Shown: piece by piece, positions 1 through 7,941 of the stretch
Numbering within the stretch: the stretch's first letter is position 1
Layout of the letters: each line of letters starts with the position of its first letter
Position numbers and translations under genes: made by a program
Assembly: GCA_045534635.1 (NCBI GenBank)
Contig: JAZSKB010000012.1
Span: 1-31,486, forward strand
Source: UBA1205 sp045534635
Lineage (GTDB): Bacteria; Bacteroidota; Bacteroidia; Bacteroidales; WCHB1-69
Length of the DNA stretch: 31,486 nucleotides
Reading direction: 5' to 3'
The notes under the pieces: model-generated
Told to the model about the DNA's origin: nothing
The model's input: the letters and a program-made list of their open reading frames with translations, nothing else
Databases searched by the model: none

Positions 1-106
1 CAAAGATAACATTTTTTTTATTAATAATGAAATATCGTACAATTTTTAAATTAAATCTTTGAGGAAAAAACATTTTTTTATCACTTTGTTTGTTGATTTT
101 ATAAAT

Positions 107-139
107 TTTGTACTAACATTGAAAAAAATGCTATCTTTG
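107..139 (+). promoter_or_regulatory. Bacteroidota-type promoter of dapA-holA
   Basis: TTTG at 107-110 is followed by a 21-bp spacer and TATCTTTG at 132-139. This matches the Bacteroidota primary sigma pattern (TTTG, about 19-21 bp, TAnnTTTG). It sits 18 bp before the dapA ATG, which implies a very short leader. Confidence 0.75.
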
Positions 140-157
140 CAGACAAAATATTAAAGT

Positions 158-1033
158 ATGAGGCAAATATTGTCAGGGACAGGAGTTGCTTTGGTAACCC
201 CATTTAAAGAAAATCGTAGCATTGATTTTGAAGGTATTGCTCGTATGGTGGACAATGTTATAAACAACAATATAAATTATATTGTCGCATTGGGAACTAC
301 AGGAGAAACGCCTACATTATCTTTTGAAGAACGCAAACAAGTATTGGAAACCATTGTTGAACATACCAACAATAGAGTGCCTATTGTTGTAGGTATCGGT
401 TGCAACAATCCTATAGAAGTTCAAGAGCAAATACATTTGTTTGATTTATCGAAAATAAGTGCAATTCTATCGGTGGCACCATATTATAATCGTCCTCAAC
501 AAAGAGGGTTAATTGCTCATTATCAATCTGTTGCAGAAAGTACTTCTTTGCCTATACTTTTGTACAATGTCCCAAGTCGTACAGGGGTAAATATTGAGGC
601 AGAAACGACACTTCAAATTGCAAAATTGGTGCCTAATGTTATTGGTATTAAAGAAGCCTCTGGTAATATCGGACAAATTATGCATATTTTACATCATCGA
701 GACAAAGATTTTTTAGTTATTTCTGGTGATGATATGATAACATTGCCTTTGTTGGCATGTGGTGTTGATGGTGTTATTTCTGTGATTGCCAACGCTTTCC
801 CAAAAGAATTTTCTACAATGGTAAATCTGGGATTGAATGGACAATTTGAAGAGGCAAAAAAAATACATTTCAATCTTTTAGACTCAATGAAAGCCTGTTT
901 TATGGACGGAAGTCCTTCTGGTATCAAATGTTTTTTGCATTCCCAAGGACTTATCGAAAAATATGTGCGTCTTCCTTTGGCTGATGCTTCTCAAGAAATG
1001 GAATTGTATATCAAGCAATTATTAAAAAAATGA
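158..1033 (+). CDS. dapA: 4-hydroxy-tetrahydrodipicolinate synthase (DapA)
   Basis: Cytoplasmic TIM-barrel lyase/aldolase that condenses pyruvate with aspartate semialdehyde, the first committed step toward diaminopimelate and lysine. The 291-aa length is normal for the family. Visible signatures are GTTGE at residues 46-50 (substrate-binding Thr pair), APYYN with Y110, YNVPSR at 136-141 (catalytic Tyr136 and Arg141), and IKEASG with the Schiff-base lysine K165. The ATG at 158 follows a good promoter at close range. The stop overlaps the holA start (ATGA), which suggests coupled translation. The family call is firm. Other N-acetylneuraminate lyase-family aldolases share the fold, but the motif set fits DapA best. 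Confidence 0.95.
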   Translation: MRQILSGTGVALVTPFKENRSIDFEGIARMVDNVINNNINYIVALGTTGETPTLSFEERKQVLETIVEHTNNRVPIVVGIGCNNPIEVQEQIHLFDLSKISAILSVAPYYNRPQQRGLIAHYQSVAESTSLPILLYNVPSRTGVNIEAETTLQIAKLVPNVIGIKEASGNIGQIMHILHHRDKDFLVISGDDMITLPLLACGVDGVISVIANAFPKEFSTMVNLGLNGQFEEAKKIHFNLLDSMKACFMDGSPSGIKCFLHSQGLIEKYVRLPLADASQEMELYIKQLLKK

Positions 1034-2037
1034 AATTAGAATACGAACAGTTATTAGAACAAATTCAGAATAAACAATATGCTCCGATAATTCTTTTAGG
1101 AGGTGAAGAATCTTTTTATGTAAGTAGGCTTACTCAAATTATTCAAGATAATTTTTTTGATGATAATTCTCTTATAGATTTTAATTTTCAAGTTCTTTAC
1201 GGAAAGGAAACATCTGTATCTCAAATTGTTGATTCCGCAAAACAATTTCCAATGATGGGAAATGCTCGATTGGTTATTGTTAGAGAAGCTCAACAAATTA
1301 GCAAATGGGCTGATTTTGTTGCTTACGCAAAAAATCCTCAACCTCAAACGGTATTGGTGCTTTCTTTTATGGAAGGAAAAAAAATGGACGGAAAATTAGC
1401 CGCCTATAAAGAAATTGTAAAAAATGGATTTGTATTTGAAAGTACAAAAATATATGAAAATAAATTACCTGCACATGTAGCGAAAATTGTTAAGGAAAGA
1501 AATATTCAAATTGGAACTTTTGAAATTAATTTGCTAATTACCCATATCGGAAATGATTTGTCAAGGATTAACAATGAATTAACAAAATTGCAAGCAATAA
1601 TTCCAGAAGGAGGAAAAATTACATCAAAAATGATTGAAGAGTTTACGGGAATTAGCCGTGAACACAATATTTTTGAATTGTGTAGTGCTTTGTTGTTACG
1701 TAATTCTTCTAAAGTTTTTTTTATTACAGATTATTTTATCAATAATCCGGGAAAAGCAAAAGATTTAACTCTTAATCCTATTTTCAATACATTTTATCAG
1801 TTGTTACAATTACATTATTCTGTTGATAAAAGTGAAATGTTTATGAAAAAAATTGGTGTCTTTTGGACGGAATACGATACCTACAAACAAGCGTTGCTAA
1901 ATTATCCACTGTCTAAAGTAGTGAACGCCATTCATTTAATCCGAAAATACGATGCAATGAGTAAAGGGGCAGATGGTTGCCAAATAAATAAATTAGAACT
2001 CTTACGAGAATTATCCTTGAAAATTATGATAGTGTAA
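1030..2037 (+). CDS. holA: DNA polymerase III subunit delta (HolA)
   Basis: Clamp-loader delta subunit, which opens the sliding clamp during replication. The 335-aa length is close to the usual 340 or so. The N-terminus (LLGGEESFYVSRL, residues 22-34) matches the family's degenerate nucleotide-binding start, in which a Gly-Glu-Glu replaces a true Walker A as expected for delta. The middle carries the typical DLSRINNELTKL segment. The start ATG overlaps the dapA stop by 4 nt, so both are probably read from the dapA promoter. A 64-bp gap without a clear terminator separates it from the next gene. No anomalies seen. Confidence 0.9.
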   Translation: MKLEYEQLLEQIQNKQYAPIILLGGEESFYVSRLTQIIQDNFFDDNSLIDFNFQVLYGKETSVSQIVDSAKQFPMMGNARLVIVREAQQISKWADFVAYAKNPQPQTVLVLSFMEGKKMDGKLAAYKEIVKNGFVFESTKIYENKLPAHVAKIVKERNIQIGTFEINLLITHIGNDLSRINNELTKLQAIIPEGGKITSKMIEEFTGISREHNIFELCSALLLRNSSKVFFITDYFINNPGKAKDLTLNPIFNTFYQLLQLHYSVDKSEMFMKKIGVFWTEYDTYKQALLNYPLSKVVNAIHLIRKYDAMSKGADGCQINKLELLRELSLKIMIV

Positions 2038-2101
2038 AGAAGAAGATATTTTTTGTTATCTAAAATATGATAAAAAATTATAACGTATTATATTAGTAAA
2101 T

Positions 2102-3898
2102 ATGAAAATAAAAGAAATACATATTGAGAACTTTCGCTCTATAAAAAACGAAACAATTGTAATGGATAAAAATTGCCTTATTTTGCTTGGAAAAAATGAG
2201 GCGGGGAAAAGCAATGTACTCAAAGCAATAGCAGCACTCTTCGGTCAATATGCTTTAACAGCAAAAGACCAACGGAAGAAAATCAATAATGAAAAAATAA
2301 CGGATAGACGTATTTATGCAACATTTGAGTACACGGAAGAGGATGTTGAAAAAATAGAGAACTTTCTGATAAAAAATGATATAACGATAAATAGTTTGAC
2401 ATTTAAAAATGGAAAAACTCTTAAAGATTATATTCAAGTTGAATTATCCGACATTCTTTACAACATAACTATTGAAGAAAAGGCTACACCTAGATTTATT
2501 TTTGTAAAAAATAGACAACAGAAGGTTGTTCCTGAGAAAAATGTATTATTAGATAATATTCGTAACACAATAAATATGTTGCCAGAATATAGTAGTGAAA
2601 AGAATAGAATTTATTCTCAGCCACAAAGAAAGAACCTTGACATAAATTCTTTAATTCTTTCTGGAGTACAGAAATTGTATTCTGCAAACCCATATAAATG
2701 TGTTTTTTGGCACTATGACAATAATTTATTGTTACCAAACCATATTGAGATAAATTATTTTACGGCAAATCCATCACAATATAAATCGTTAGAGAATATT
2801 TTTATAATGTGTAAGAGAGCAAATATTGTACAAGAATTTAAAGCGGCGATGGAACAAGATGGAGATTATGCAAATTTGTTAAGCCAAGTTTCCAATGAAG
2901 TTACGAATGTATTCCGTAAAATTTGGAAAGATTTTAAGAACACTTCTATTGAATTAATCCCTGATGGAGGTAATATCTTAATCAAGGTGTCAGATAATGC
3001 CAAATATTCATTTGCGGACAGAAGTGATGGATTCAAAAAGTTTATTAGCATATTATTGAATCTTTCTACACAATCTCGTTCTGGTAAAATAGGAGAACGG
3101 GATATTGTTTTAATTGACGAACCCGACCAAAGTTTATATCCTACAAGTGCAAAATATTTAAAAGATGAATTATTGAAAATAAGTGAGACCTCTAGAATAA
3201 TATATACTACACATTCTCAATATATGATTGATTCTGAATGCTTAGATAGACATTTAATTGTAGAAAAGAATAATGATATTACAACCATTCATAAAGAACC
3301 CGGATTCGCTCCATATTCAGATGATGAACTCTTGCGACGTGCCATTGGCTGTAGTATTTTTGAATGTTTGCAAGAAAAGAATATCATTTTTGAGGGATGG
3401 TTAGATAAAGAACTGTTCAATAAATATTTATCCATTACAATGCAAGATGACTTTAAAAATATAGGTAAAACCTTTTTGCATGGCATATCAGGGGCAGAAA
3501 CTCTTGCTTCTATCTTGATTTTAGCAAATAAAAAATTCATAATCGTTGCCGATTCAGACAAAACATCCTCTGATAAAAGAGAAGAATTCAAAAAAGAATA
3601 TCCGGATTATGAAGATTGTTGGCTTACCTATGGAGATATAGATAAAAGTATTTCCACATTGGAAGATTTTGTAAATCATTCAATAGTTGAAAAAGTTCTA
3701 CATGAAAAGGGGTATCCTAATTATAAATATGATACTGAAAAAAATGCAATTGCCAATATAGGTGTTTGTACAAAAGACAAGGAAGAAAAGCAAAAAATAA
3801 AAAAGTCAATAGTTGACACTATTGCCTCAAAAAGAGATATAAAACCATCATATACTGAATTTATTAACAAGGTAAAGGAAAAATTAAATGAATTATAA
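2102..3898 (+). CDS. OLD-family ATPase with C-terminal TOPRIM nuclease domain
   Basis: Single protein of 598 aa built like class 1 OLD (overcoming lysogenization defect) nucleases. The N-terminal ABC/SMC-type ATPase shows FRSIKN at 11-16, Walker A GKNEAGKS at 30-37, Walker B IVLIDEPD with D339 and E340, and the switch histidine H371 in YTTHSQ. The C-terminal TOPRIM-like domain shows E431 (IIFEGWLDK) and D484xD486 (VADSDK), the acidic triad expected for a metal-dependent nuclease. Known OLD proteins act in phage defence; that role is inferred here from the family and from the RloAB neighbours. There is no obvious UvrD-like (Gabija GajB) partner on either side. I see no clear promoter in the 64 bp upstream. 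Base composition resembles the surrounding housekeeping genes. Confidence 0.85.
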   Translation: MKIKEIHIENFRSIKNETIVMDKNCLILLGKNEAGKSNVLKAIAALFGQYALTAKDQRKKINNEKITDRRIYATFEYTEEDVEKIENFLIKNDITINSLTFKNGKTLKDYIQVELSDILYNITIEEKATPRFIFVKNRQQKVVPEKNVLLDNIRNTINMLPEYSSEKNRIYSQPQRKNLDINSLILSGVQKLYSANPYKCVFWHYDNNLLLPNHIEINYFTANPSQYKSLENIFIMCKRANIVQEFKAAMEQDGDYANLLSQVSNEVTNVFRKIWKDFKNTSIELIPDGGNILIKVSDNAKYSFADRSDGFKKFISILLNLSTQSRSGKIGERDIVLIDEPDQSLYPTSAKYLKDELLKISETSRIIYTTHSQYMIDSECLDRHLIVEKNNDITTIHKEPGFAPYSDDELLRRAIGCSIFECLQEKNIIFEGWLDKELFNKYLSITMQDDFKNIGKTFLHGISGAETLASILILANKKFIIVADSDKTSSDKREEFKKEYPDYEDCWLTYGDIDKSISTLEDFVNHSIVEKVLHEKGYPNYKYDTEKNAIANIGVCTKDKEEKQKIKKSIVDTIASKRDIKPSYTEFINKVKEKLNEL

Positions 3899-4020
3899 CA
3901 GCAAGATTTCATTACAAACTCTTTTCGCAAATCCATTGTCGGAAAGCCGATGAAAAAATGGAGATAAAAACATTGGTAAAATTTTTTTACTAAAATCCGA
4001 TTTAATTCGTTTTTTATTTG

Positions 4021-4028
4021 TATTTTTG
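4021..4028 (+). promoter_or_regulatory. -7 promoter element of the rloA-rloB-yjbR unit
   Basis: TATTTTTG matches TAnnTTTG and lies 28 bp upstream of the ATG at 4056. No convincing TTG was found at the expected -33 spacing. A TTG codon inside this box (4026) is in frame with the gene but should be promoter, not start codon. Confidence 0.5.
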
Positions 4029-4055
4029 CAAAAATTTTTCAAAAATAAAGGCTTT

Positions 4056-5288
4056 ATGTTATTAAAAATCGAATTAGAAAATTTCTATTCTATCAAAGAA
4101 AGAATTTCCATAGACTTCCGTGCCGGCAATATCAATACTCAGCAAGCACATGCCCTTGAACACAATGTCATGGAATGGAACGGACAAAAGGTGCTGAAAT
4201 CAGTCGGGCTTTTCGGCTCTAATGCGTCAGGAAAATCAAATATTGTCAAGGCTATCGGTTTTTGTTGCAGTATGATATTCCAATCTCATCAGTTCAATGA
4301 GAATACGGTATTTCTTTTCCAGCCATTTAAATTTGATGGTTGGGACAAAAAGCCGAGTCGTTTTTTGATTGATTTTGTATGCGACCAAGTAGAATACGAG
4401 TATTCATTTGCTCTTAATCGTACGGAGATATTGGAAGAAAGCTTGTATTATTATCCTAAAAAAAGAAGAGCAAAGATTTTTTCCCGTCGGGGCAAGGAGT
4501 TTTCTTTTGCCGAAGGTGCTATTCCACGTGCCAATGATGTGGCGTTTAACACTGGTCATAAAAATTTGTTTCTAAGTCGTGCAAGTTCTATGAATCGGGA
4601 ATTGGCTCAAAAGTTGTTCAGATATTTTTCGGAAACTTTTTTATTGGGACTTGTACCATTGAAAGACAAAGAAATAGAAGAACTTTTTGTCAAATACAAA
4701 AAAGTTGTTATTGAAGCGTTAAATGTTTGTGATAGTGATATTACCAATATAGAATTGCGAAAAGAGAAAGTTCCGCAATTTAGTTTGTCAATAGGAGTAA
4801 ATCCACCAACAACACAATTGCAAGAAGTGGAAATCGTTAAGTTTTTTACATATCACAAGTATTCCTCGCAGATTTTATTTGACATGGCAAGTGAGGAATC
4901 GAACGGAACACAGAAATTATTTGGTGTATTGCTCCGCCTGCTTGATGTGGTTAAAAATAAAAAGGCTTTAATGATTGACGAATTTGACATCTATTTGCAT
5001 ACGCTCTTGGCGGATTTTCTTCTTGACCTCATTCATGCTTCCTCTCATTCGCAATTCATGTTCACTTCGCATAATACCAATTTGATAGACATGAATCGTT
5101 TGCGGAAAGATCAGATTTTGTTTGTCAACAAAAAAGACGATGGATCAACAGAGGTTTATTCCTTGTTTGATTTTAAGGATTTCCGTGAGAATATGAATGC
5201 GGAAAAAGGTTATATACAAGGACGTTTTGATGCAATACCAATAGTCCGATCTTCTGTGGATAAATTAGTAAAATTATTGGAAGACTGA
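4056..5288 (+). CDS. RloA/AbiLi-like AAA15-type ATPase
   Basis: ATPase of 410 aa in the RloA / AbiLi group (AAA_15/AAA_21). It starts with the SMC-like MLLKIELENFYSIKE. Walker A is GSNASGKS at 54-61, there is an ESNGT signature-like stretch before Walker B, Walker B is MIDEFD with D308 and E309, and the switch histidine H339 lies in FTSHNTN. The ATG at 4056 was chosen because an in-frame upstream TTG at 4026 falls inside the -7 promoter element. The stop is one base before the start of rloB, a classic two-gene pair. In the AbiL abortive infection system of Lactococcus the equivalent pair stops phage; that function is inferred here. The DNA looks more GC-rich than its neighbours, which hints at acquisition. 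Confidence 0.85.
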   Translation: MLLKIELENFYSIKERISIDFRAGNINTQQAHALEHNVMEWNGQKVLKSVGLFGSNASGKSNIVKAIGFCCSMIFQSHQFNENTVFLFQPFKFDGWDKKPSRFLIDFVCDQVEYEYSFALNRTEILEESLYYYPKKRRAKIFSRRGKEFSFAEGAIPRANDVAFNTGHKNLFLSRASSMNRELAQKLFRYFSETFLLGLVPLKDKEIEELFVKYKKVVIEALNVCDSDITNIELRKEKVPQFSLSIGVNPPTTQLQEVEIVKFFTYHKYSSQILFDMASEESNGTQKLFGVLLRLLDVVKNKKALMIDEFDIYLHTLLADFLLDLIHASSHSQFMFTSHNTNLIDMNRLRKDQILFVNKKDDGSTEVYSLFDFKDFRENMNAEKGYIQGRFDAIPIVRSSVDKLVKLLED

Positions 5289-5289
5289 C

Positions 5290-5850
5290 ATGGCAAAAGG
5301 AAGAGAAAAAAGTGTTTCAAGAAAGATGAAACAAGTCTTTCTTGTGTTTTGCGAAGGAGAAACGGAGGAAAATTATATTGATTTCTTACGGCGAAAATAC
5401 AAATCTCCCATCAAAATTGTTCCTAAAACAGGAGGAACTCAAATATCTCAACGTTTGATAGATAAGTATCAAAAAGAATTGCAATTATCTAAAAACGACC
5501 GAATTACAACATTTCTTATGTATGATTTAGACGTTGCTTCGGTGGTGAAAAAACTAAAATCCTGTAAAGCGATAGGTCTTTTTAGTAATCCTTGTATTGA
5601 ATTATGGTTTTTATTGCATTCCAAAGACCAAAAAAATGCGTTAACGACAAAACAATGTCTTCAGATATTGAAAAATTCGCATGTGGATTGGAACAACTAC
5701 GAGAAATCACAGATTACCGAAATGCAAAAAAAGATTTTGTGGGAAAACAAATCTGTGGCCATTGAACGGGCTAAAACATTAGCGGAGGAAACCAATCCTT
5801 CCTCCTCTGTTTATCAACTTTTGGAAGCGATAGAAAATTTCAGAAAATAG
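5290..5850 (+). CDS. RloB/AbiLii-like TOPRIM-type protein
   Basis: Partner of the preceding ATPase, 186 aa, slightly short of the usual 200 or so. RloB hallmarks are visible: FCEGETEENY (E22) near the N-terminus, MYDLD with D79 and D81, and SNPCIELWFLLH at 99-110, followed by a C-terminal NPSSSVYQLLE segment. E22 with D79xD81 has the spacing of a TOPRIM-like acidic site, so the protein is likely the nuclease effector of the pair (inferred from family structure). It begins one base after the rloA stop and is followed 4 bases later by the YjbR gene. Alternative names in databases would be RloB family or AbiLii. Confidence 0.87.
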   Translation: MAKGREKSVSRKMKQVFLVFCEGETEENYIDFLRRKYKSPIKIVPKTGGTQISQRLIDKYQKELQLSKNDRITTFLMYDLDVASVVKKLKSCKAIGLFSNPCIELWFLLHSKDQKNALTTKQCLQILKNSHVDWNNYEKSQITEMQKKILWENKSVAIERAKTLAEETNPSSSVYQLLEAIENFRK

Positions 5851-5854
5851 CAAT

Positions 5855-6202
5855 ATGAACATAGAAATATTTAGAGAATTTTGTTTAAGTCTGCCGTATG
5901 CTACCGAGGATATGCCTTTTGACGACACTGTATTGGTATTTCGGCTCAAGGGGAAAATTTTTGCCTGCCTTGCATTGGACAAACCCGATATGGTCGTGTT
6001 GAAGTGCGACCCTGTAAAAGCCGTAGAACTAAGGGACCACTATAGTTCTGTGGAAGGAGCCTTTCATTGGAATAAAAAATATTGGAATCAAATCTTTTTC
6101 AACAGAGATGTTAACGATAAGCTGATGAAAGAGTTGGTATGGCATGCATGGCACGAGGTGAACAAAAAGCTGCCGAAAAAAGACAGGGTGGTATTGGAAT
6201 AA
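5855..6202 (+). CDS. MmcQ/YjbR family protein
   Basis: Small protein of 115 aa with the YjbR/MmcQ fold signature: an N-terminal FREFCLSLPYATEDMPF, a central VFRLKGKIFACLAL strand pair, the conserved WNKKYWN at about residues 72-78, and a C-terminal VWHAWHEVNKKLPKK helix. The family has a double-wing fold and is often described as DNA-binding, but its function is poorly defined. It lies 4 nt after rloB and shares that pair's richer base composition, so it may have come in as part of the same cassette. YjbR proteins are also common as stand-alone genes, so a functional link to RloAB is only a suggestion. Confidence 0.85.
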   Translation: MNIEIFREFCLSLPYATEDMPFDDTVLVFRLKGKIFACLALDKPDMVVLKCDPVKAVELRDHYSSVEGAFHWNKKYWNQIFFNRDVNDKLMKELVWHAWHEVNKKLPKKDRVVLE

Positions 6203-6264
6203 AATAGTTTATACAAATAATTAATAATCTTTATACATTTTTTTATATATTCATTTTTTTGTTG

Positions 6265-6272
6265 TATCTTTG
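6265..6272 (+). promoter_or_regulatory. -7 promoter element of porQ
   Basis: TATCTTTG (followed by C) is a perfect Bacteroidota -7 element, 20 bp before the porQ ATG. No good -33 TTG is present at the right distance in the AT-only upstream stretch. Confidence 0.55.
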
Positions 6273-6292
6273 CAAAAGATAGAAAGAAAAAA

Positions 6293-7339
6293 ATGATAAG
6301 AAAATATATCATATCAGTTTTTTTTGTGTTGATTGGTAACATAGTCTTGGCACAAACGGGAGGAACAGCAGTATATTCATTTCTAAATATGCCAGTTTCT
6401 GCCAAAGTGGCAGCATTGGGGAATAAGGTCAATGCGTTACGCGATTACAAAGACCCTTCAATTGCTATCTTAAATCCTTCTCTATTGAATAAACAAATGC
6501 ATACAAGTATAGGAATCAATTGTGTGCATTATTTTGCAGATGATGTATATGGACATCTCAATTATATTCACGATTTTAAAAAGGTAGGCACCTTTAATTT
6601 TGCATTTCAGTATGCAATATTCGGGAAAATAGATAGTTACGACGAATTAGGAATGCCAATAGGAACATTTTCCGCTGGAGATTATGCTCTTTGTGTTGGT
6701 TACGGACGCGAAATGGTTGATAGTATGTTCTCTTTAGGTATGAATATAAAAACAATATTTTCAGATTATGCCAATTATTTTTCGTCAGGTATAGCCGTTG
6801 ATTTTGCAGCATCTTATTATAATTTACCCAAAGAAATATCCCTATCATTATTAATAAAAAATGTTGGAGCACAATTTAATACATACGATGGCGTACGAGA
6901 AAAACTACCTTTCGACTTACAATTATCGTTTGTACAACGTTTACTACATTCTCCAATACGTTATCATATTATATTGCATCATTTGTATAAATGGGATATG
7001 TCTTATACTGATACCAAGGACCCATTTGTTTTGATAAACGAAACAGGAAATGCTTCCAAAGGAAAAGGAAAACGTTTTTTCAACAATTTATTTCAACATT
7101 TTATAATAGGAGTAGAAATTTTACCTATAAAATATTTTTCATTGCAAGCCTCTTTCGATTACAATACAAGATACCAAATGCGAACGTACGATAAAAAAGG
7201 TTTTGTCGGTTTTTCTTATGGATTGGGGTTACATTTTTATAATTTCAATATTCATTATGCAAGAAGTCATAATAATTTGGTTTCTGTACCAAATTATTTC
7301 ACAATATCAACAAATATAGGTGCTTTTATAAAAAAATAG
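6293..7339 (+). CDS. porQ: Type IX secretion system protein PorQ
   Basis: Predicted outer-membrane beta-barrel of 348 aa. A signal peptide is evident (positively charged start, hydrophobic core, cleavage after VLA near residue 20). The mature start QTGGTAVYSFLNMPVSAKVAALG is the conserved PorQ opening: 'GG..vY.FL..p.sar.aAlGg'. Alternating hydrophobic/aromatic strands and glycine-rich turns fill the rest, and the C-terminus ends in a final strand. PorQ belongs to the type IX secretion machinery that exports and attaches CTD-bearing proteins in Bacteroidota, so the rest of the system should be elsewhere in this genome. Followed 4 bp later by a small membrane-anchored gene, so probably co-transcribed. 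Confidence 0.85.
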   Translation: MIRKYIISVFFVLIGNIVLAQTGGTAVYSFLNMPVSAKVAALGNKVNALRDYKDPSIAILNPSLLNKQMHTSIGINCVHYFADDVYGHLNYIHDFKKVGTFNFAFQYAIFGKIDSYDELGMPIGTFSAGDYALCVGYGREMVDSMFSLGMNIKTIFSDYANYFSSGIAVDFAASYYNLPKEISLSLLIKNVGAQFNTYDGVREKLPFDLQLSFVQRLLHSPIRYHIILHHLYKWDMSYTDTKDPFVLINETGNASKGKGKRFFNNLFQHFIIGVEILPIKYFSLQASFDYNTRYQMRTYDKKGFVGFSYGLGLHFYNFNIHYARSHNNLVSVPNYFTISTNIGAFIKK

Positions 7340-7343
7340 TTTT

Positions 7344-7865
7344 ATGAATATCATTTTAACAATCATTGAAATTAGTCTTCCAGCAATTATTGTAGCATGT
7401 ACAGCGTATTTCACATTAAAAATTGCTTTTGAAAAAGACCTTAAACGACAAGTTTTAGAACTTAAATCAGCAGGAAAAAAAGTTATCAATCCGATAAGAT
7501 TGCAAGCATACGAACGTATCGCGTTGTTCTTAGAACGAGCACGTCCGGAAAGTTTATTATTGCGTGTTCCTTCCACAAATTTAACCGCTATTGAATACCG
7601 AACATTGTTATTGGCAAATATTCGTAGTGAATTTGAACACAATTTATCTCAACAAGTATATATTTCAGGAGCATTGTGGCAAGCAACAAAAAATGCAAAA
7701 GAAGAAATGTTTGAAATTATAAATTTGGCAGCAGGTAAATTGAACATGGAAGCCTCAGGAGCCGATTTGGCAACAAAAGTATTGGAATTGTACGTTACAA
7801 TACAACCTTCCCCTGTTGACAAAGCCTTGGATTTGTTACGCAAAGAAGTTACAGAATTGTATTAA
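7344..7865 (+). CDS. Conserved hypothetical membrane-anchored protein (DUF7935-like)
   Basis: A 173-aa protein with one N-terminal transmembrane segment (about residues 5-27), then a charged, mostly helical cytoplasmic part: FEKDLKRQVLELK, then INPIRLQAYERIALFLERARPE, then a long helical C-terminal half. I recognise this as a protein type common in Bacteroidota with no known function; the DUF label is from memory and uncertain. It starts 4 bp after porQ and ends just before a strong terminator, so it is the last gene of the porQ unit. Confidence 0.7.
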   Translation: MNIILTIIEISLPAIIVACTAYFTLKIAFEKDLKRQVLELKSAGKKVINPIRLQAYERIALFLERARPESLLLRVPSTNLTAIEYRTLLLANIRSEFEHNLSQQVYISGALWQATKNAKEEMFEIINLAAGKLNMEASGADLATKVLELYVTIQPSPVDKALDLLRKEVTELY

Positions 7866-7891
7866 ATCAAACTGAATGATTCATTTATAAA

Positions 7892-7925
7892 AAAAATACC
7901 CCAAAATATCTTTTGGGGTATTTTT
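7892..7925. terminator. Bidirectional intrinsic terminator between porQ unit and groEL
   Basis: Perfect 15-bp inverted repeat (7892-7906 with 7911-7925) around a TATC loop. The core is TACCCC/GGGGTA, flanked by A-tract and T-tract, so it can end transcription from both sides. It lies exactly between two convergent genes. Confidence 0.92.
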
Positions 7926-7941
7926 ATATAGTAGAATAGGA

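Noticed and set aside
1..8. Minus-strand -7 element (CAAAGATA) at the left edge
   Set aside because: No -33 partner at a normal spacing and the gene it would serve is outside the window.
3930..3960. Hairpin-like CATTGTCGG/CCGATG after the OLD gene as a terminator
   Set aside because: Pairing depends on wobble pairs and no T-tract follows.
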